Below are positions 9,247 through 17,442 of a stretch of DNA of 49,279 nucleotides, piece by piece. A program made the translations under genes and the position numbers. The first letter of the stretch is position 1; the number at the start of each line of letters is the position of its first letter. A model generated the notes under the pieces. The model was not told the origin of the DNA. It saw only the letters and a program-made list of their open reading frames with translations, and ran no database searches. The stretch covers positions 1 to 49,279 of the forward strand of contig JBHJGY010000016.1 in the NCBI GenBank assembly GCA_050331335.1, read 5' to 3'. This DNA is from Thermohalobaculum sp050331335. Lineage in GTDB: Bacteria; Pseudomonadota; Alphaproteobacteria; Rhodobacterales; Rhodobacteraceae.

Positions 9247-9891
9247 ATGCGCACCCTGTCTCTCGCCATTGCAACGACCCTCGCGCTCGCCGTTGCCCCG
9301 ACTGGCGCATCCGCCCAGTCGGAGGACGACTTGCTTAAGCGCTTCAATACCCACACCAAAACCCATCGCGGGCTCCAGCTCGCGCCGGCAACGACCGCAG
9401 GCGCCGCAGCCGTCGGCCGCGAGATCGCCACCGAGACCCCTGCCCAGACCGAAAGCGCTCCGGCCAGCACCGGCGCCACCTCAGTCGCGGCGGCGACGGA
9501 GACGAGCTCGGCCGCAGCACCGGGCGTCTCCCAGCTTTATGTGCGGATGCCGGAAGGGTCGGAGATCAACATCCTGATCCAGTTCAACTATGACAGCGCG
9601 GCGCTGCGTCAGAGCGAGTTCGGCAAACTCGACGCGTTGTGCAACGCAATCAGGCAGTCGGACATCGGCCTGTTCCGGGTCTTCGGCCACACCGATGCAC
9701 GCGGCTCGGATGCCTATAATCTGCAGCTCTCGCAGCGGCGGGCTGAGTCGGTTCGTTCCCATATGGTCACCGCTTGCGGCATCGCGCCGGAGCGGCTCCA
9801 GGCGATCGGGGTGGGTGAGTATTATCCGCTGGTCGGCTCCGATCCGAATTCGGGGGAAAATCGCCGGGTCGAGTTCCAGGCGATCAGCTGA
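9247..9891 (+). CDS. OmpA-family peptidoglycan-binding protein
   Basis: 214 residues. The signal peptide MRTLSLAIATTLALAVAPTGASA is followed by a low-complexity Ala/Thr/Pro linker (about 60-95) and a C-terminal OmpA-like domain. That domain has ILIQFNYDSAAL, the peptidoglycan-binding core FGHTDARGSDAYNLQLSQRRA and the closing NRRVEFQ. The Asp and Arg that hold diaminopimelate are present. There is no N-terminal barrel or lipobox, so it is a periplasmic protein tethered to the wall. A good SD (GGAGG) precedes the ATG. It is first in the plus-strand arm of the CHAT/translocator locus, 133 bases before the kinase gene. Confidence 0.88.
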   Translation: MRTLSLAIATTLALAVAPTGASAQSEDDLLKRFNTHTKTHRGLQLAPATTAGAAAVGREIATETPAQTESAPASTGATSVAAATETSSAAAPGVSQLYVRMPEGSEINILIQFNYDSAALRQSEFGKLDALCNAIRQSDIGLFRVFGHTDARGSDAYNLQLSQRRAESVRSHMVTACGIAPERLQAIGVGEYYPLVGSDPNSGENRRVEFQAIS

Positions 9892-10024
9892 GCCGAAAGG
9901 CCGCCTGGCCCGCTTGCCAGAACGCTGCAATTGGTCCCTAATGCGGCGCGGCAGGGCGGGCTTGGGGGCCGCGCCACGGGTAGCCCGCGGCCCGCTTCTT
10001 GGGGTGGGCACGAGGAGCTGAGCG

Positions 10025-12799
10025 ATGGCGGCGCCGAGCGCGGAGGACGTCTTCCAGATCGGCGTCCTCGTCAACAACACCTACCGGATCGAGGAGGTGC
10101 TCGGACGCGGGGGCATGGGCGAGGTTTATCTCGCCCGCCACGAGATCACCGAGCGCCGGGTCGCCATCAAGGCGCTCAAATCGCGCTTTACCGATAACGA
10201 CGTGCATGTGGCGCTGATGAAGCGCGAGGAGGCGGTGCGCGCCGTTTCCCATCCTGCAGTCATCCGCTACATCGATCTCGGCAGAACCAGCGCGAACGAC
10301 CTCTACCTCGTGATGGACTTCGTCGAGGGGGAGCCGCTGGACAAGCGGATGCGCACGCGGCCGCTGAGCGTCGCGGAAACGCTCATCTTAGCGCGTCGGG
10401 TCGCGGAGGGTTTGGCGGTCTGCCATGCGCAAGGGGTGATCCACCGGGATCTGTCGCCCGACAACATCTTGCTGCGCGGCGGACGGGTCGACGACCCGGT
10501 GATTATCGATTTCGGCATTGCCAAGGATCTCGGTAGCGATCAGACGGTCACCGGCGGTCAATTTGCCGGGAAGTACAAATACGCGCCGCTGGAGCAGATC
10601 CAAGGCCGTGTCGATCCCCGATCCGACCTCTACGCCCTCGGGGTCACCCTGCTCGCCGGCCTGCGCGGTCAGCCGCCCTCCTTCGGGGCTAACGACTTCG
10701 AGCTGATGCAGAACAAGGCCAGGCCGATCGATGTTGCCGACATCCCGGCGCCCTTGGGTCCGCTGATTGCCGCTCTGACGGATCCGGATGCGGAGATGCG
10801 GCCGGCGAGCGCGGGTGCCCTGATCGCCCAGATCGACGCGGTTTCGGGGGCCGGCGCCGCGATGTCCGAAGCGACCGTGGTCGCAGCGCCCGGCGCCCTG
10901 GCCGGCGCTGTTCCTGGGTCCGAGAACCGACCGTCGAGCGCCGCCGGCCAACTGACGGGCTTTCCGCAGGACCAAGTCCCTGCCTCTGCAGCGCAGCCAG
11001 GCACCGCTGGCATCCAGCCGGTGTCCGTGATCGGCACGCCACATGCCGCGCCCATGGCATCGGACGCGCCCGCGGCCGCAGATGGCGGCGCCCCTGGGGA
11101 GCTGACCGCCTTCCTCAGCTCGGCCCCAACCGCTGCAGCCGACCCAGATGCCGCCGCCGTTGCCAAGCCGCGCCGCAAGCGCAAGCCCAAGAGCTCTGGC
11201 GGGATGGTCGGCGCCGTCCTGGTCCTGATCGCTCTGGGAGGCGGGGTCGCCGCTTGGCAGGCGGGGCTTCTCGGTGGCAGGGGGGGCGCTGACGGTCCCG
11301 CTGCGGGATCGGCACAGGGGACGCCACCCGCTCCCCCCACCGCGGTTTCTCAAGGCGCGTCAACGCCGGCGCCGTCGGCCAACGAGACGCCCGACGCCAC
11401 AGCGGCCGTCGCGCCAGAGACGCCCGACACGGCTGCGCCGCCCGCAGGTCCGCCGGGCGGTTCCCCAGGCTCTGATCCGTCTGCCTCCGGTGATCCCGAG
11501 CCGACCCGGACCACGGCCGAGCCGGTCGAGGTTCCCGCATCATCGGCAGCCCCCTCCGTGTCGGTGGTCGAGCCACGGGAGCAAACGCCGGAACAAGCGC
11601 CAGATCCGGGATCGGAACCGGCGCCGGAGCAGATGGCCATCCTTGCCCCGCCGCCGGAGACGCCCGGCCCGCCTGCGCTTCGGGCCGTCGACCCCTATCG
11701 CGTCGGGATCTTCAGAGGCCCGGATGGTGCGGTGTCCGTCATGGGCCACATGCCGTCAACGGGCGAGGCCGCGCGGCTCGCCGAGGCCCTAAACCGCGGC
11801 TACGGCGTTGGAACCCGCCCCCTGCCGCTTGCCAGCGGCGCGCCGCGTCCCAGTCTCGGCACCGATCTCGCCGCGGCCGCCGCTGCGCTGGTCCCGCTCG
11901 CGGAATGGCAGCTCTCGCTCGATGGCAACAGCCTTCGGATCGAAGGGCTGGCCCCCGATGACGAGACCTCGCGGCTGGTTAAGGAGGTGCTCGCAAGCCT
12001 TCCGGAACTCGCCCCTTATGATCTTTTAACCGTGATCCTGAGCGGGCCACGGGTGCTGAGCGCCGAGGCCATCGAGACCGCTTTGGACGGGATGGGCGGC
12101 TGCGGCCCGTTAATCGTTTCAGGGGAGCGGCGCGCCTTCGAGATCGGCGAGACCGTGCCCCTGTCCGGCGCGGTGCTCGACGCTCAGTCCCGCCATGAGG
12201 TCGCCACCCGCTTGCGCTCTGTGATCGGGACCCGGCCGGCGGAGCTGGACCTCCTGGTGCTCAACCCGCCGGTATGCATGGTGCGCGCGCTGCTCCCGCC
12301 GGAAGAGACCACCGATTTCGGCATCTGGTTCGGCTTCGGCAATCGCCCCGGCGGGCCGGAGAATGTCACAGGAGCCTATGCGGTGGGCGAGAACCCGCTC
12401 ATCGATATTCGGCTGCCAAAGCGCGACAGCTGGGGGCATCTTCATGTCGTCGCGGTCGATGTGGCGGGAACTGTCTTCCACCTGCTGCCCAACACCAACC
12501 GGCTGGACACGCGGCTCGACACGCTGGGCGAGACCGTTGGCCCGGACCGCCGGGTGCGCGTTGCCTACGCCTTGGCGGACCGGGCCGAGGACAGCCGACG
12601 GATCGCCTTCACCATCGAAGAGACCTTTGGCAAGACCCTGGTGATCGCATTCCACACCCAAGCGCCGCTGTTCGAGGGGCCCCGCCCCATTGCGGAACCG
12701 GCGCCCGTTTTTGCCGACGCCCTCGCCGACCGCATTGAAGCCGGCGCGCTCGAGGGCGCAGAGATCACCACGCGGCTGTTGGCGACCCGAGAGGAGTGA
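10025..12799 (+). CDS. Transmembrane Ser/Thr protein kinase with DUF4384-like C-terminal region
   Basis: 924 residues. The N-terminal eukaryotic-type kinase domain (about 20-280) has the Gly loop GRGGMGEVY, Lys49 in VAIKAL, catalytic loop HRDLSPDN (Asp142, Asn147) and IDFG (Asp162), so it should be active. Ser replaces the Lys usual in HRDLKPxN. A linker with many Ala, Pro and Ser precedes a single transmembrane helix (about 395-415) after RRKRKPKSSG, followed by a Pro/Ala-rich spacer. The C-terminal 380 residues should lie outside the cytoplasm. They contain a BON-like stretch (WQLSLDGNSLRIEG) and a DUF4384-type region (NPLIDIRLPKRDSWGHLHV). The architecture resembles PpkA-type kinases of type VI secretion and of caspase-linked loci. 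It probably acts with TagF and the CHAT protein (inference). Confidence 0.9.
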   Translation: MAAPSAEDVFQIGVLVNNTYRIEEVLGRGGMGEVYLARHEITERRVAIKALKSRFTDNDVHVALMKREEAVRAVSHPAVIRYIDLGRTSANDLYLVMDFVEGEPLDKRMRTRPLSVAETLILARRVAEGLAVCHAQGVIHRDLSPDNILLRGGRVDDPVIIDFGIAKDLGSDQTVTGGQFAGKYKYAPLEQIQGRVDPRSDLYALGVTLLAGLRGQPPSFGANDFELMQNKARPIDVADIPAPLGPLIAALTDPDAEMRPASAGALIAQIDAVSGAGAAMSEATVVAAPGALAGAVPGSENRPSSAAGQLTGFPQDQVPASAAQPGTAGIQPVSVIGTPHAAPMASDAPAAADGGAPGELTAFLSSAPTAAADPDAAAVAKPRRKRKPKSSGGMVGAVLVLIALGGGVAAWQAGLLGGRGGADGPAAGSAQGTPPAPPTAVSQGASTPAPSANETPDATAAVAPETPDTAAPPAGPPGGSPGSDPSASGDPEPTRTTAEPVEVPASSAAPSVSVVEPREQTPEQAPDPGSEPAPEQMAILAPPPETPGPPALRAVDPYRVGIFRGPDGAVSVMGHMPSTGEAARLAEALNRGYGVGTRPLPLASGAPRPSLGTDLAAAAAALVPLAEWQLSLDGNSLRIEGLAPDDETSRLVKEVLASLPELAPYDLLTVILSGPRVLSAEAIETALDGMGGCGPLIVSGERRAFEIGETVPLSGAVLDAQSRHEVATRLRSVIGTRPAELDLLVLNPPVCMVRALLPPEETTDFGIWFGFGNRPGGPENVTGAYAVGENPLIDIRLPKRDSWGHLHVVAVDVAGTVFHLLPNTNRLDTRLDTLGETVGPDRRVRVAYALADRAEDSRRIAFTIEETFGKTLVIAFHTQAPLFEGPRPIAEPAPVFADALADRIEAGALEGAEITTRLLATREE

Positions 12800-12803
12800 A
12801 AGG

Positions 12804-12824
12804 GCGGTCCCAGAAGACCGCTTT
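12804..12824. terminator. Possible bidirectional hairpin terminator
   Basis: Inverted repeat GCGGTC-CCAGAA-GACCGC followed by TTTA, with AAAG before it. It lies in the 33-base gap between the convergent kinase and acyl-CoA dehydrogenase-like genes. The stem is only 6 bp and the T tract is short, so strength is uncertain. Confidence 0.45.
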
Positions 12825-12832
12825 ACTCCGAC

Positions 12833-14080
12833 CTATTCTGCGGCATGTCGCGGGGCGCTCGCTTCCGCCAGCCGGCGGTAGCCATCGCGGGTTTGCGGCA
12901 GGCGCATGCCGAGGACGCTGCTCGCGATCTGGGTCCGCAGCACCTGGGCCGTGCCGCCGCCGATCGTGAACATCCGAACATCGCGGTACATCCGCTCGAT
13001 CGGCTCCTCCGCCCCGTAGCCCCGGGCTCCGAACATCTGCAGCGCATCGGAGACCACCTTGATCGCGGTTTCCGAGGCAAAGAGCTTGGCGCGTGCGGCC
13101 ATAGCCGGTTCGGGGAAGGCACTTCCATTGGGGCCTCGGGAGCGCGCCGCCTCGTGCAGCAGAAGCCGCGCTGCGGTGAGGCTCGTGTCCATATCGGCCA
13201 GCATCCACTGGAGCCCCTGGAACTCCGCAAGCGGGCGGCCAAACTGCTCCCGTTCGAGCAGATAGTCTCGCGCCCGCTCGGTGGCGCCGACGGCGATCCC
13301 GAGCGCCACGGTGCCCGCGCCCACGCGCTGAGAATTGTAGGCGTTCATCAATTGTGCAAAGCCGCGCGCGAAGCCGTCCGGGGGCACCAGCACCTGGTCT
13401 TCCGGGATCTCGAGCCCGTCGAAGGCGAGCTCGGCCTCCGGCATTCCGCATAGGCCCATCGTCCGTTCGCGCCGCACCACCCGATAGCCCGGCGGCGGGG
13501 ACGCCGGGTCGATATCGGCCAGGAAGCCGCCGATGCCCTCCGAGCGACCGTCGGGCCCAAGGACCCGAGCGAAGATCAGATGGAGCCGCGACACCCCTCC
13601 GCCGGTGATCCAGTGTTTGCGCCCGGAGATCCGCCAGACGTTGCCCTCCCGTCGCGCGGTCGTCGTCATCTCTGTGGCCGCACTGCCGGCCTCCGGCTCG
13701 GTGATGCAGATCGCCGGCTTGTCGCCTGCGAGCACTCGGGCGGCCGCGAGCCTGCGCTGCTCAGGGGTGCCATAAGCCATAACCGCGGAGACGGCCCCCA
13801 TATTCGCCTCGACCACGATGCGGGCCGTCAGCGTGCAGGCCCGGGCGATCTCCTCGATCACGCGAACAGTCTCGAGGAAGGATGCACCCCGACCGCCGAG
13901 CGCGGTCGGCAGGGTCATCCCCATCAGCCCGTGCTCGAGAAGGACGGGGATGTTGTCGTGGCAATAGCGGCGTTCGCGATCCCAGATGGCGGCACGAGGG
14001 GCGAAGATCTCGTTGGCCAGGCGTCGCGCCGTGGCGGCAAGATCAGTGGGCGGGGAGCTTATCTCACGAAGTTGTGACAT
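12833..14080 (-). CDS. Acyl-CoA dehydrogenase-fold protein, probable 3-sulfinopropanoyl-CoA desulfinase
   Basis: 415 residues with the full acyl-CoA dehydrogenase layout: an N-terminal helical domain, the FAD/acyl site ICITEPEAGSAAT, the KHWITGG strand and a C-terminal helical domain ending GGGTAQVLRTQIASSVLG. The catalytic base is missing at both known places: MCAD-type IYEGT reads IGGGT (Gly375), and the isovaleryl/long-chain site reads SQR (Gln251). A Gln at the latter site and an Arg near residue 84 (here Arg87) mark desulfinases, which release sulfite from 3-sulfinopropanoyl-CoA in organosulfur catabolism. The ATG at 14080 is chosen because upstream extension would overrun the LysR gene. 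It is divergent from that LysR gene, which probably controls it. Confidence 0.85.
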   Translation of the reverse strand: MSQLREISSPPTDLAATARRLANEIFAPRAAIWDRERRYCHDNIPVLLEHGLMGMTLPTALGGRGASFLETVRVIEEIARACTLTARIVVEANMGAVSAVMAYGTPEQRRLAAARVLAGDKPAICITEPEAGSAATEMTTTARREGNVWRISGRKHWITGGGVSRLHLIFARVLGPDGRSEGIGGFLADIDPASPPPGYRVVRRERTMGLCGMPEAELAFDGLEIPEDQVLVPPDGFARGFAQLMNAYNSQRVGAGTVALGIAVGATERARDYLLEREQFGRPLAEFQGLQWMLADMDTSLTAARLLLHEAARSRGPNGSAFPEPAMAARAKLFASETAIKVVSDALQMFGARGYGAEEPIERMYRDVRMFTIGGGTAQVLRTQIASSVLGMRLPQTRDGYRRLAEASAPRHAAE

Positions 14081-14136
14081 GGCGTGATGGTGACGCAGAG
14101 GCTGGTAAAGTGCAATCGAATAAGTTTTCTGTTTAG

Positions 14137-14153
14137 CTTCAGGAACTCTGAAG
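14137..14153. promoter_or_regulatory. LysR-type operator palindrome
   Basis: Perfect dyad CTTCAG-GAACT-CTGAAG in the 87-base gap between the divergent desulfinase-like and LysR genes. It contains the T-N11-A core that LysR-type regulators bind. Its place, 15 bases before the LysR start and 57 bases from the desulfinase start, suits autorepression together with activation of the divergent gene (inference). Confidence 0.7.
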
Positions 14154-14167
14154 TTAGGTGCGCCGAC

Positions 14168-15028
14168 ATGACCCCCCGCAGCCTCCGAACCCTTGTTGCC
14201 ATCTCGGAACTCGGCACGCTCAGCCGCGCCGCCGACCAGCTGGGGCTCACGCTTTCGGCGGTGAGCATGCAGATGAAGGCCCTGGAAGCGGAACTCGGCG
14301 CGCGCCTCTTCGACCGCACCACGCGGCCCCCCCGGCTCACCCCGATCGGTCGGCGGATCGCCGAAGCGGCCCGGGAGGTCGTCGCCGCGGAGCAGCGGCT
14401 CTTCTCGCTTGCGGCGGAGCGCGGGTTGGCCGGCGATTGGCGCATCGGTTTCATCCTCACCGCGAGCGTCCGCATCCTGCCGAACTTCTTGTTGCGGGCG
14501 CGGGAGACGGCGCCCGATGCCCGTTTCGCCGTCGAGACAGGGCTGTCGGAACCGCTTGCCGAGGCCGTCGGGCGCGGTCGGCTCGATGCGGCGATCGTCA
14601 CCCGGGCCGGCCCTGCAGCGGAGAGCCTTCGGTTGACCCATCTCGCAACCGAGGAACTGGTCTATGCCCTGCCGCCGGGCTCGGACGGGCTGTCTCTGCG
14701 GGCTTGCTGCGCGCGCCTACCCTTTCTGCAATTCACCCCTGATACCGGGATCGGGCGGCTGGTGGCCCGCCATTTGGCGCGTGAGGGGCTGGCCCCGGCC
14801 CGCCAAATCGTGCTCGACGGCATCGAGGCAATCCTTGAAAGCGTCGCCAGAGGCATCGGCTTCACCGCCCTGCCGCGGCCCGACGTCGCCCGATATGCCA
14901 AACCAGGCACAGGCTTGCGTCCGATGGCGGACCCGCCGCTTACCCGCGATGTCGTGCTTGCCACCCTACCGGGCAGCCCGGCGGACACGATGGCCGACCG
15001 CTTGGCCGATCTGGCCCGGGGACCTTGA
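14168..15028 (+). CDS. LysR-family transcriptional regulator
   Basis: 286 residues. The N-terminal winged helix-turn-helix (about 1-60) has LRTLVAISELGTLSRAADQLGLTLSAVSMQMKAL-type order, followed by LEAELGARLFDR and the periplasmic-binding-like effector domain. The ATG at 14168 gives the usual family start; an upstream frame to 14084 runs through the palindromic operator. It is divergent from the desulfinase-like gene, which argues for regulation of that gene, with a sulfur-containing acyl-CoA or its precursor as a plausible effector (inference). Confidence 0.9.
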   Translation: MTPRSLRTLVAISELGTLSRAADQLGLTLSAVSMQMKALEAELGARLFDRTTRPPRLTPIGRRIAEAAREVVAAEQRLFSLAAERGLAGDWRIGFILTASVRILPNFLLRARETAPDARFAVETGLSEPLAEAVGRGRLDAAIVTRAGPAAESLRLTHLATEELVYALPPGSDGLSLRACCARLPFLQFTPDTGIGRLVARHLAREGLAPARQIVLDGIEAILESVARGIGFTALPRPDVARYAKPGTGLRPMADPPLTRDVVLATLPGSPADTMADRLADLARGP

Positions 15029-15169
15029 GCACCGGCGCGTTGTCAAGGCGGTCGGGCCCGGGCATCATGGCTGCGAGACCAAGAGCGAAAGGCCGTGAGC
15101 GGGAGCGCTGGGAGGCGCGGGGGGCATGAGCGGACCAAGTGATATCACGCGGACGCGGTGGGCACGCAA

Positions 15170-15559
15170 ATGACTCTCACGCGGGTGCTCGAGCCGGTGT
15201 TTTGGCTCACGCCGGAGTTCATCGCAGCCGTCGGCGGCGGCTTCGCTGCGCTGATGGCCAGCTTCTTCACGATCAATCTCGGGCTGCGGTTGATCCCTGA
15301 GGGCCGTGCCTTTCTCAACGAGGCCAGGGCGCGGGGCGTGCTCATCGCCAACCCCTCGCGCCACTCTCCCCGCCAGGTGCAGGCGATCTTCGCCCTCGCG
15401 GTGGTCCTGGCTATCCTCGCAGGCCTCGGGACCTACCGGCTGATGCATTCGAGCCTGATGGGGCCAAGATGGCCCTCGCCGATCCGGGTCGCCCACGTCC
15501 AGGGCGCCCAGATCGACGACCGCGCTGGTTGCCCGGCCGGGCCTCACATATTCGGGTAA
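15170..15559 (+). CDS. Small membrane protein of unknown function
   Basis: About 129 residues. It has two hydrophobic segments, one around residues 12-38 (FIAAVGGGFAALMASFF) and one around 70-85 (AIFALAVVLAILAGLGTY), joined by a charged loop with a conserved-looking ANPSRHSPRQVQ. The C-terminal 35 residues are polar. I do not recognise a family. The start could be the ATG at 15170 or a GTG at 15158; neither has a clear SD. Its last 16 bases overlap the end of the convergent ETF-QO gene, so the real stop may differ if the frame is damaged. Coding potential is moderate. Confidence 0.5.
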   Translation: MTLTRVLEPVFWLTPEFIAAVGGGFAALMASFFTINLGLRLIPEGRAFLNEARARGVLIANPSRHSPRQVQAIFALAVVLAILAGLGTYRLMHSSLMGPRWPSPIRVAHVQGAQIDDRAGCPAGPHIFG

Positions 15560-17214
15560 TTTGGCCCGTCGCCCCCTTGTGGGGTCGTCCAGACGATATT
15601 CTGCTTCGGGTCCTTGATATCGCAGGTCTTGCAGTGGACGCAGTTCTGGAAATTGATCTGGAACCGCGGCCCGGTTTCTTCGTGAACGAATTCATAGACC
15701 CCAGCCGGACAATAGCGTTCCGACGGACCGCCGAAGACCGGCAGATTGATCTCCACCGGAACATTGGCGTCCTTGAGCGTCAGATGCGCCGGCTGGCTGT
15801 CCTCGTGATTTGTGAAGGAATAGGCGATGTTGGTGGAGCGATCGAAGCTGATTACGCCGTCGGGTTTGGGGTAGGCGATCGGCTCGTGGTCCTTGGCCTT
15901 ACCCGTGGCCTCGTGATCGGCCTTACCGTGTCCGAGCGTGCCGAGAAGCGTGCCGCCCGAGATCCCGATCGCGTTGGAGAGCGAGGCGATCCACATATCG
16001 AGACCGCCGATGCCGAGGGCGGCGAAGGTGCCATAGCGCGACCAGAGCGGCTTGACGTTGCGCACGCTCTTCAGATCCTTGGCGATCGGGCCGATCTCGA
16101 CACGCTTTTGGTACCGGGTGAGTTGGTCCTGCCCGCGACCCTCGCCGATCGCCTCCCATGCGGCCTCGGCGGCAAATTTGCCGGACAGCATCGCATTGTG
16201 GTTGCCCTTGATCCGGGGGAGGTTGACCATCCCCGCCGCACAGCCCAGCAGTGCGCCGCCTGGGAAGGTGAGCTTGGGCATCGACTGCCAGCCCCCTTCC
16301 GAGATCGCCCGGGCGCCGTAAGAGACCCGCTTCGCCCCTTCGAGCATCGGCGCGACCAGGTCGTGATGCTTGAAGCGCTGGAACTCCATATAGGGATAAA
16401 GATGCGGGTTCTCATAATTGAGATGCACCACAAAGCCGACATAGGCTTGGTTGTTGTCGAGGTGGTAGATGAAGGAACCGCCACCGGCATTGCCCATTAG
16501 CGGCCAGCCCATGGTGTGGATCACCAGCCCCTCGCGGTGGTGCTCGGGCTTCAGCTCCCACAGCTCTTTCATCCCCAGGCCGTATTTCTGCGGCTGGCGG
16601 CCGTTGTCGAGCCCGTATTTGGCGATGACCTGTTTCGAAAGAGAGCCGCGCACGCCCTCGCCGAGCAGCACGTATTTGCCGCGGATCTCCATGCCAGGCT
16701 CGTAATTCGGCCCGGGCTTGCGGTCCTTGTCGAGCCCCATCTCGCCGGCGACAACGCCAACCACCCGGTCCGCGTCGTCATAGACGATCTCGGAGCACGC
16801 CATGCCCGGGAAGATTTCGACGCCGAGTTCTTCCGCTTGCTCTGCCATCCAGCGGCACACATTGCCCATCGAGACGATGTAATTCCCGTGGTTGGACATG
16901 AAGCGCGGAAGTGCGAAGTTGGGCATGCGCAGCTCGCCCTTCTCACCGATGAGATAGAAGCGGTCTTCGGTGACCGGCACGGTGACGGGGGCGCCCTTGT
17001 CCTGCCAATCGGGGATAAGCGCATCGAGACCGCAGGGGTCGAGGACGGCGCCGGAGAGGATATGCGCGCCGACCTCGGAGCCCTTTTCCAGGACGACGAC
17101 CGATACGTCGTCGCCGCCCAGTTGTTTCATGCGGATCGCGGCCGAAAGCCCGGCCGGACCTGCGCCGACGATCACGACGTCGACATCCATAATTTCGCGT
17201 TGGGTCTCCGACAT
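15544..17214 (-). CDS. Electron-transfer flavoprotein-ubiquinone oxidoreductase
   Basis: 556 residues. It passes electrons from reduced ETF to ubiquinone at the inner membrane, linking acyl-CoA and amine dehydrogenases to the respiratory chain. The N-terminus has the FAD dinucleotide fold VVIVGAGPAGLSAAIRMKQL. The middle has GCAAGMVNLPRIKGNHNAM. The C-terminus carries the 4Fe-4S domain with RYCPAG and QNCVHCKTCDIKDP. Length and order match the family. The ATG gives MSETQRE; upstream codons lack support. It could serve acyl-CoA dehydrogenases, but the nearby desulfinase-like protein would not need it, since desulfination is not a net oxidation (family knowledge). Confidence 0.95.
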   Translation of the reverse strand: MSETQREIMDVDVVIVGAGPAGLSAAIRMKQLGGDDVSVVVLEKGSEVGAHILSGAVLDPCGLDALIPDWQDKGAPVTVPVTEDRFYLIGEKGELRMPNFALPRFMSNHGNYIVSMGNVCRWMAEQAEELGVEIFPGMACSEIVYDDADRVVGVVAGEMGLDKDRKPGPNYEPGMEIRGKYVLLGEGVRGSLSKQVIAKYGLDNGRQPQKYGLGMKELWELKPEHHREGLVIHTMGWPLMGNAGGGSFIYHLDNNQAYVGFVVHLNYENPHLYPYMEFQRFKHHDLVAPMLEGAKRVSYGARAISEGGWQSMPKLTFPGGALLGCAAGMVNLPRIKGNHNAMLSGKFAAEAAWEAIGEGRGQDQLTRYQKRVEIGPIAKDLKSVRNVKPLWSRYGTFAALGIGGLDMWIASLSNAIGISGGTLLGTLGHGKADHEATGKAKDHEPIAYPKPDGVISFDRSTNIAYSFTNHEDSQPAHLTLKDANVPVEINLPVFGGPSERYCPAGVYEFVHEETGPRFQINFQNCVHCKTCDIKDPKQNIVWTTPQGGDGPNYPNM

Positions 17215-17442
17215 GGGCTCCGCTCCCGAAAAACTCGCTTCATTTGGCACCTGCCTTGCGGAACTATTGGCCGACCGTTGCAAGCGTCAACAGTGGGAAG
17301 CCCGTTTGTCGCGCAAAAATGGCTTGACGGCTTGTCTGGTCGGCGCCCCGGCAGGCAGCTCTTGCCGGCAGGGCCCTGGCGCTCCAACCTGTGCGGGCCG
17401 GGGAAGCCGGCGGGTGCGTCAGGCATGGGAGCATAGGGGATA

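Noticed and set aside
3611..12799. A complete type VI secretion system
   Set aside because: Only a TagF domain and a PpkA-like kinase are present; no sheath, baseplate, Hcp, VgrG, ClpV or membrane-complex gene.
14081..14641. N-terminal extension of the desulfinase-like protein
   Set aside because: It would run through the LysR gene on the opposite strand and the shared operator; the ATG at 14080 gives the normal family start.
17348..17368. Hairpin CCGGCA/TGCCGG upstream of the amidase
   Set aside because: Short GC-rich stems of this kind are expected by chance in this composition; no riboswitch or terminator features around it.
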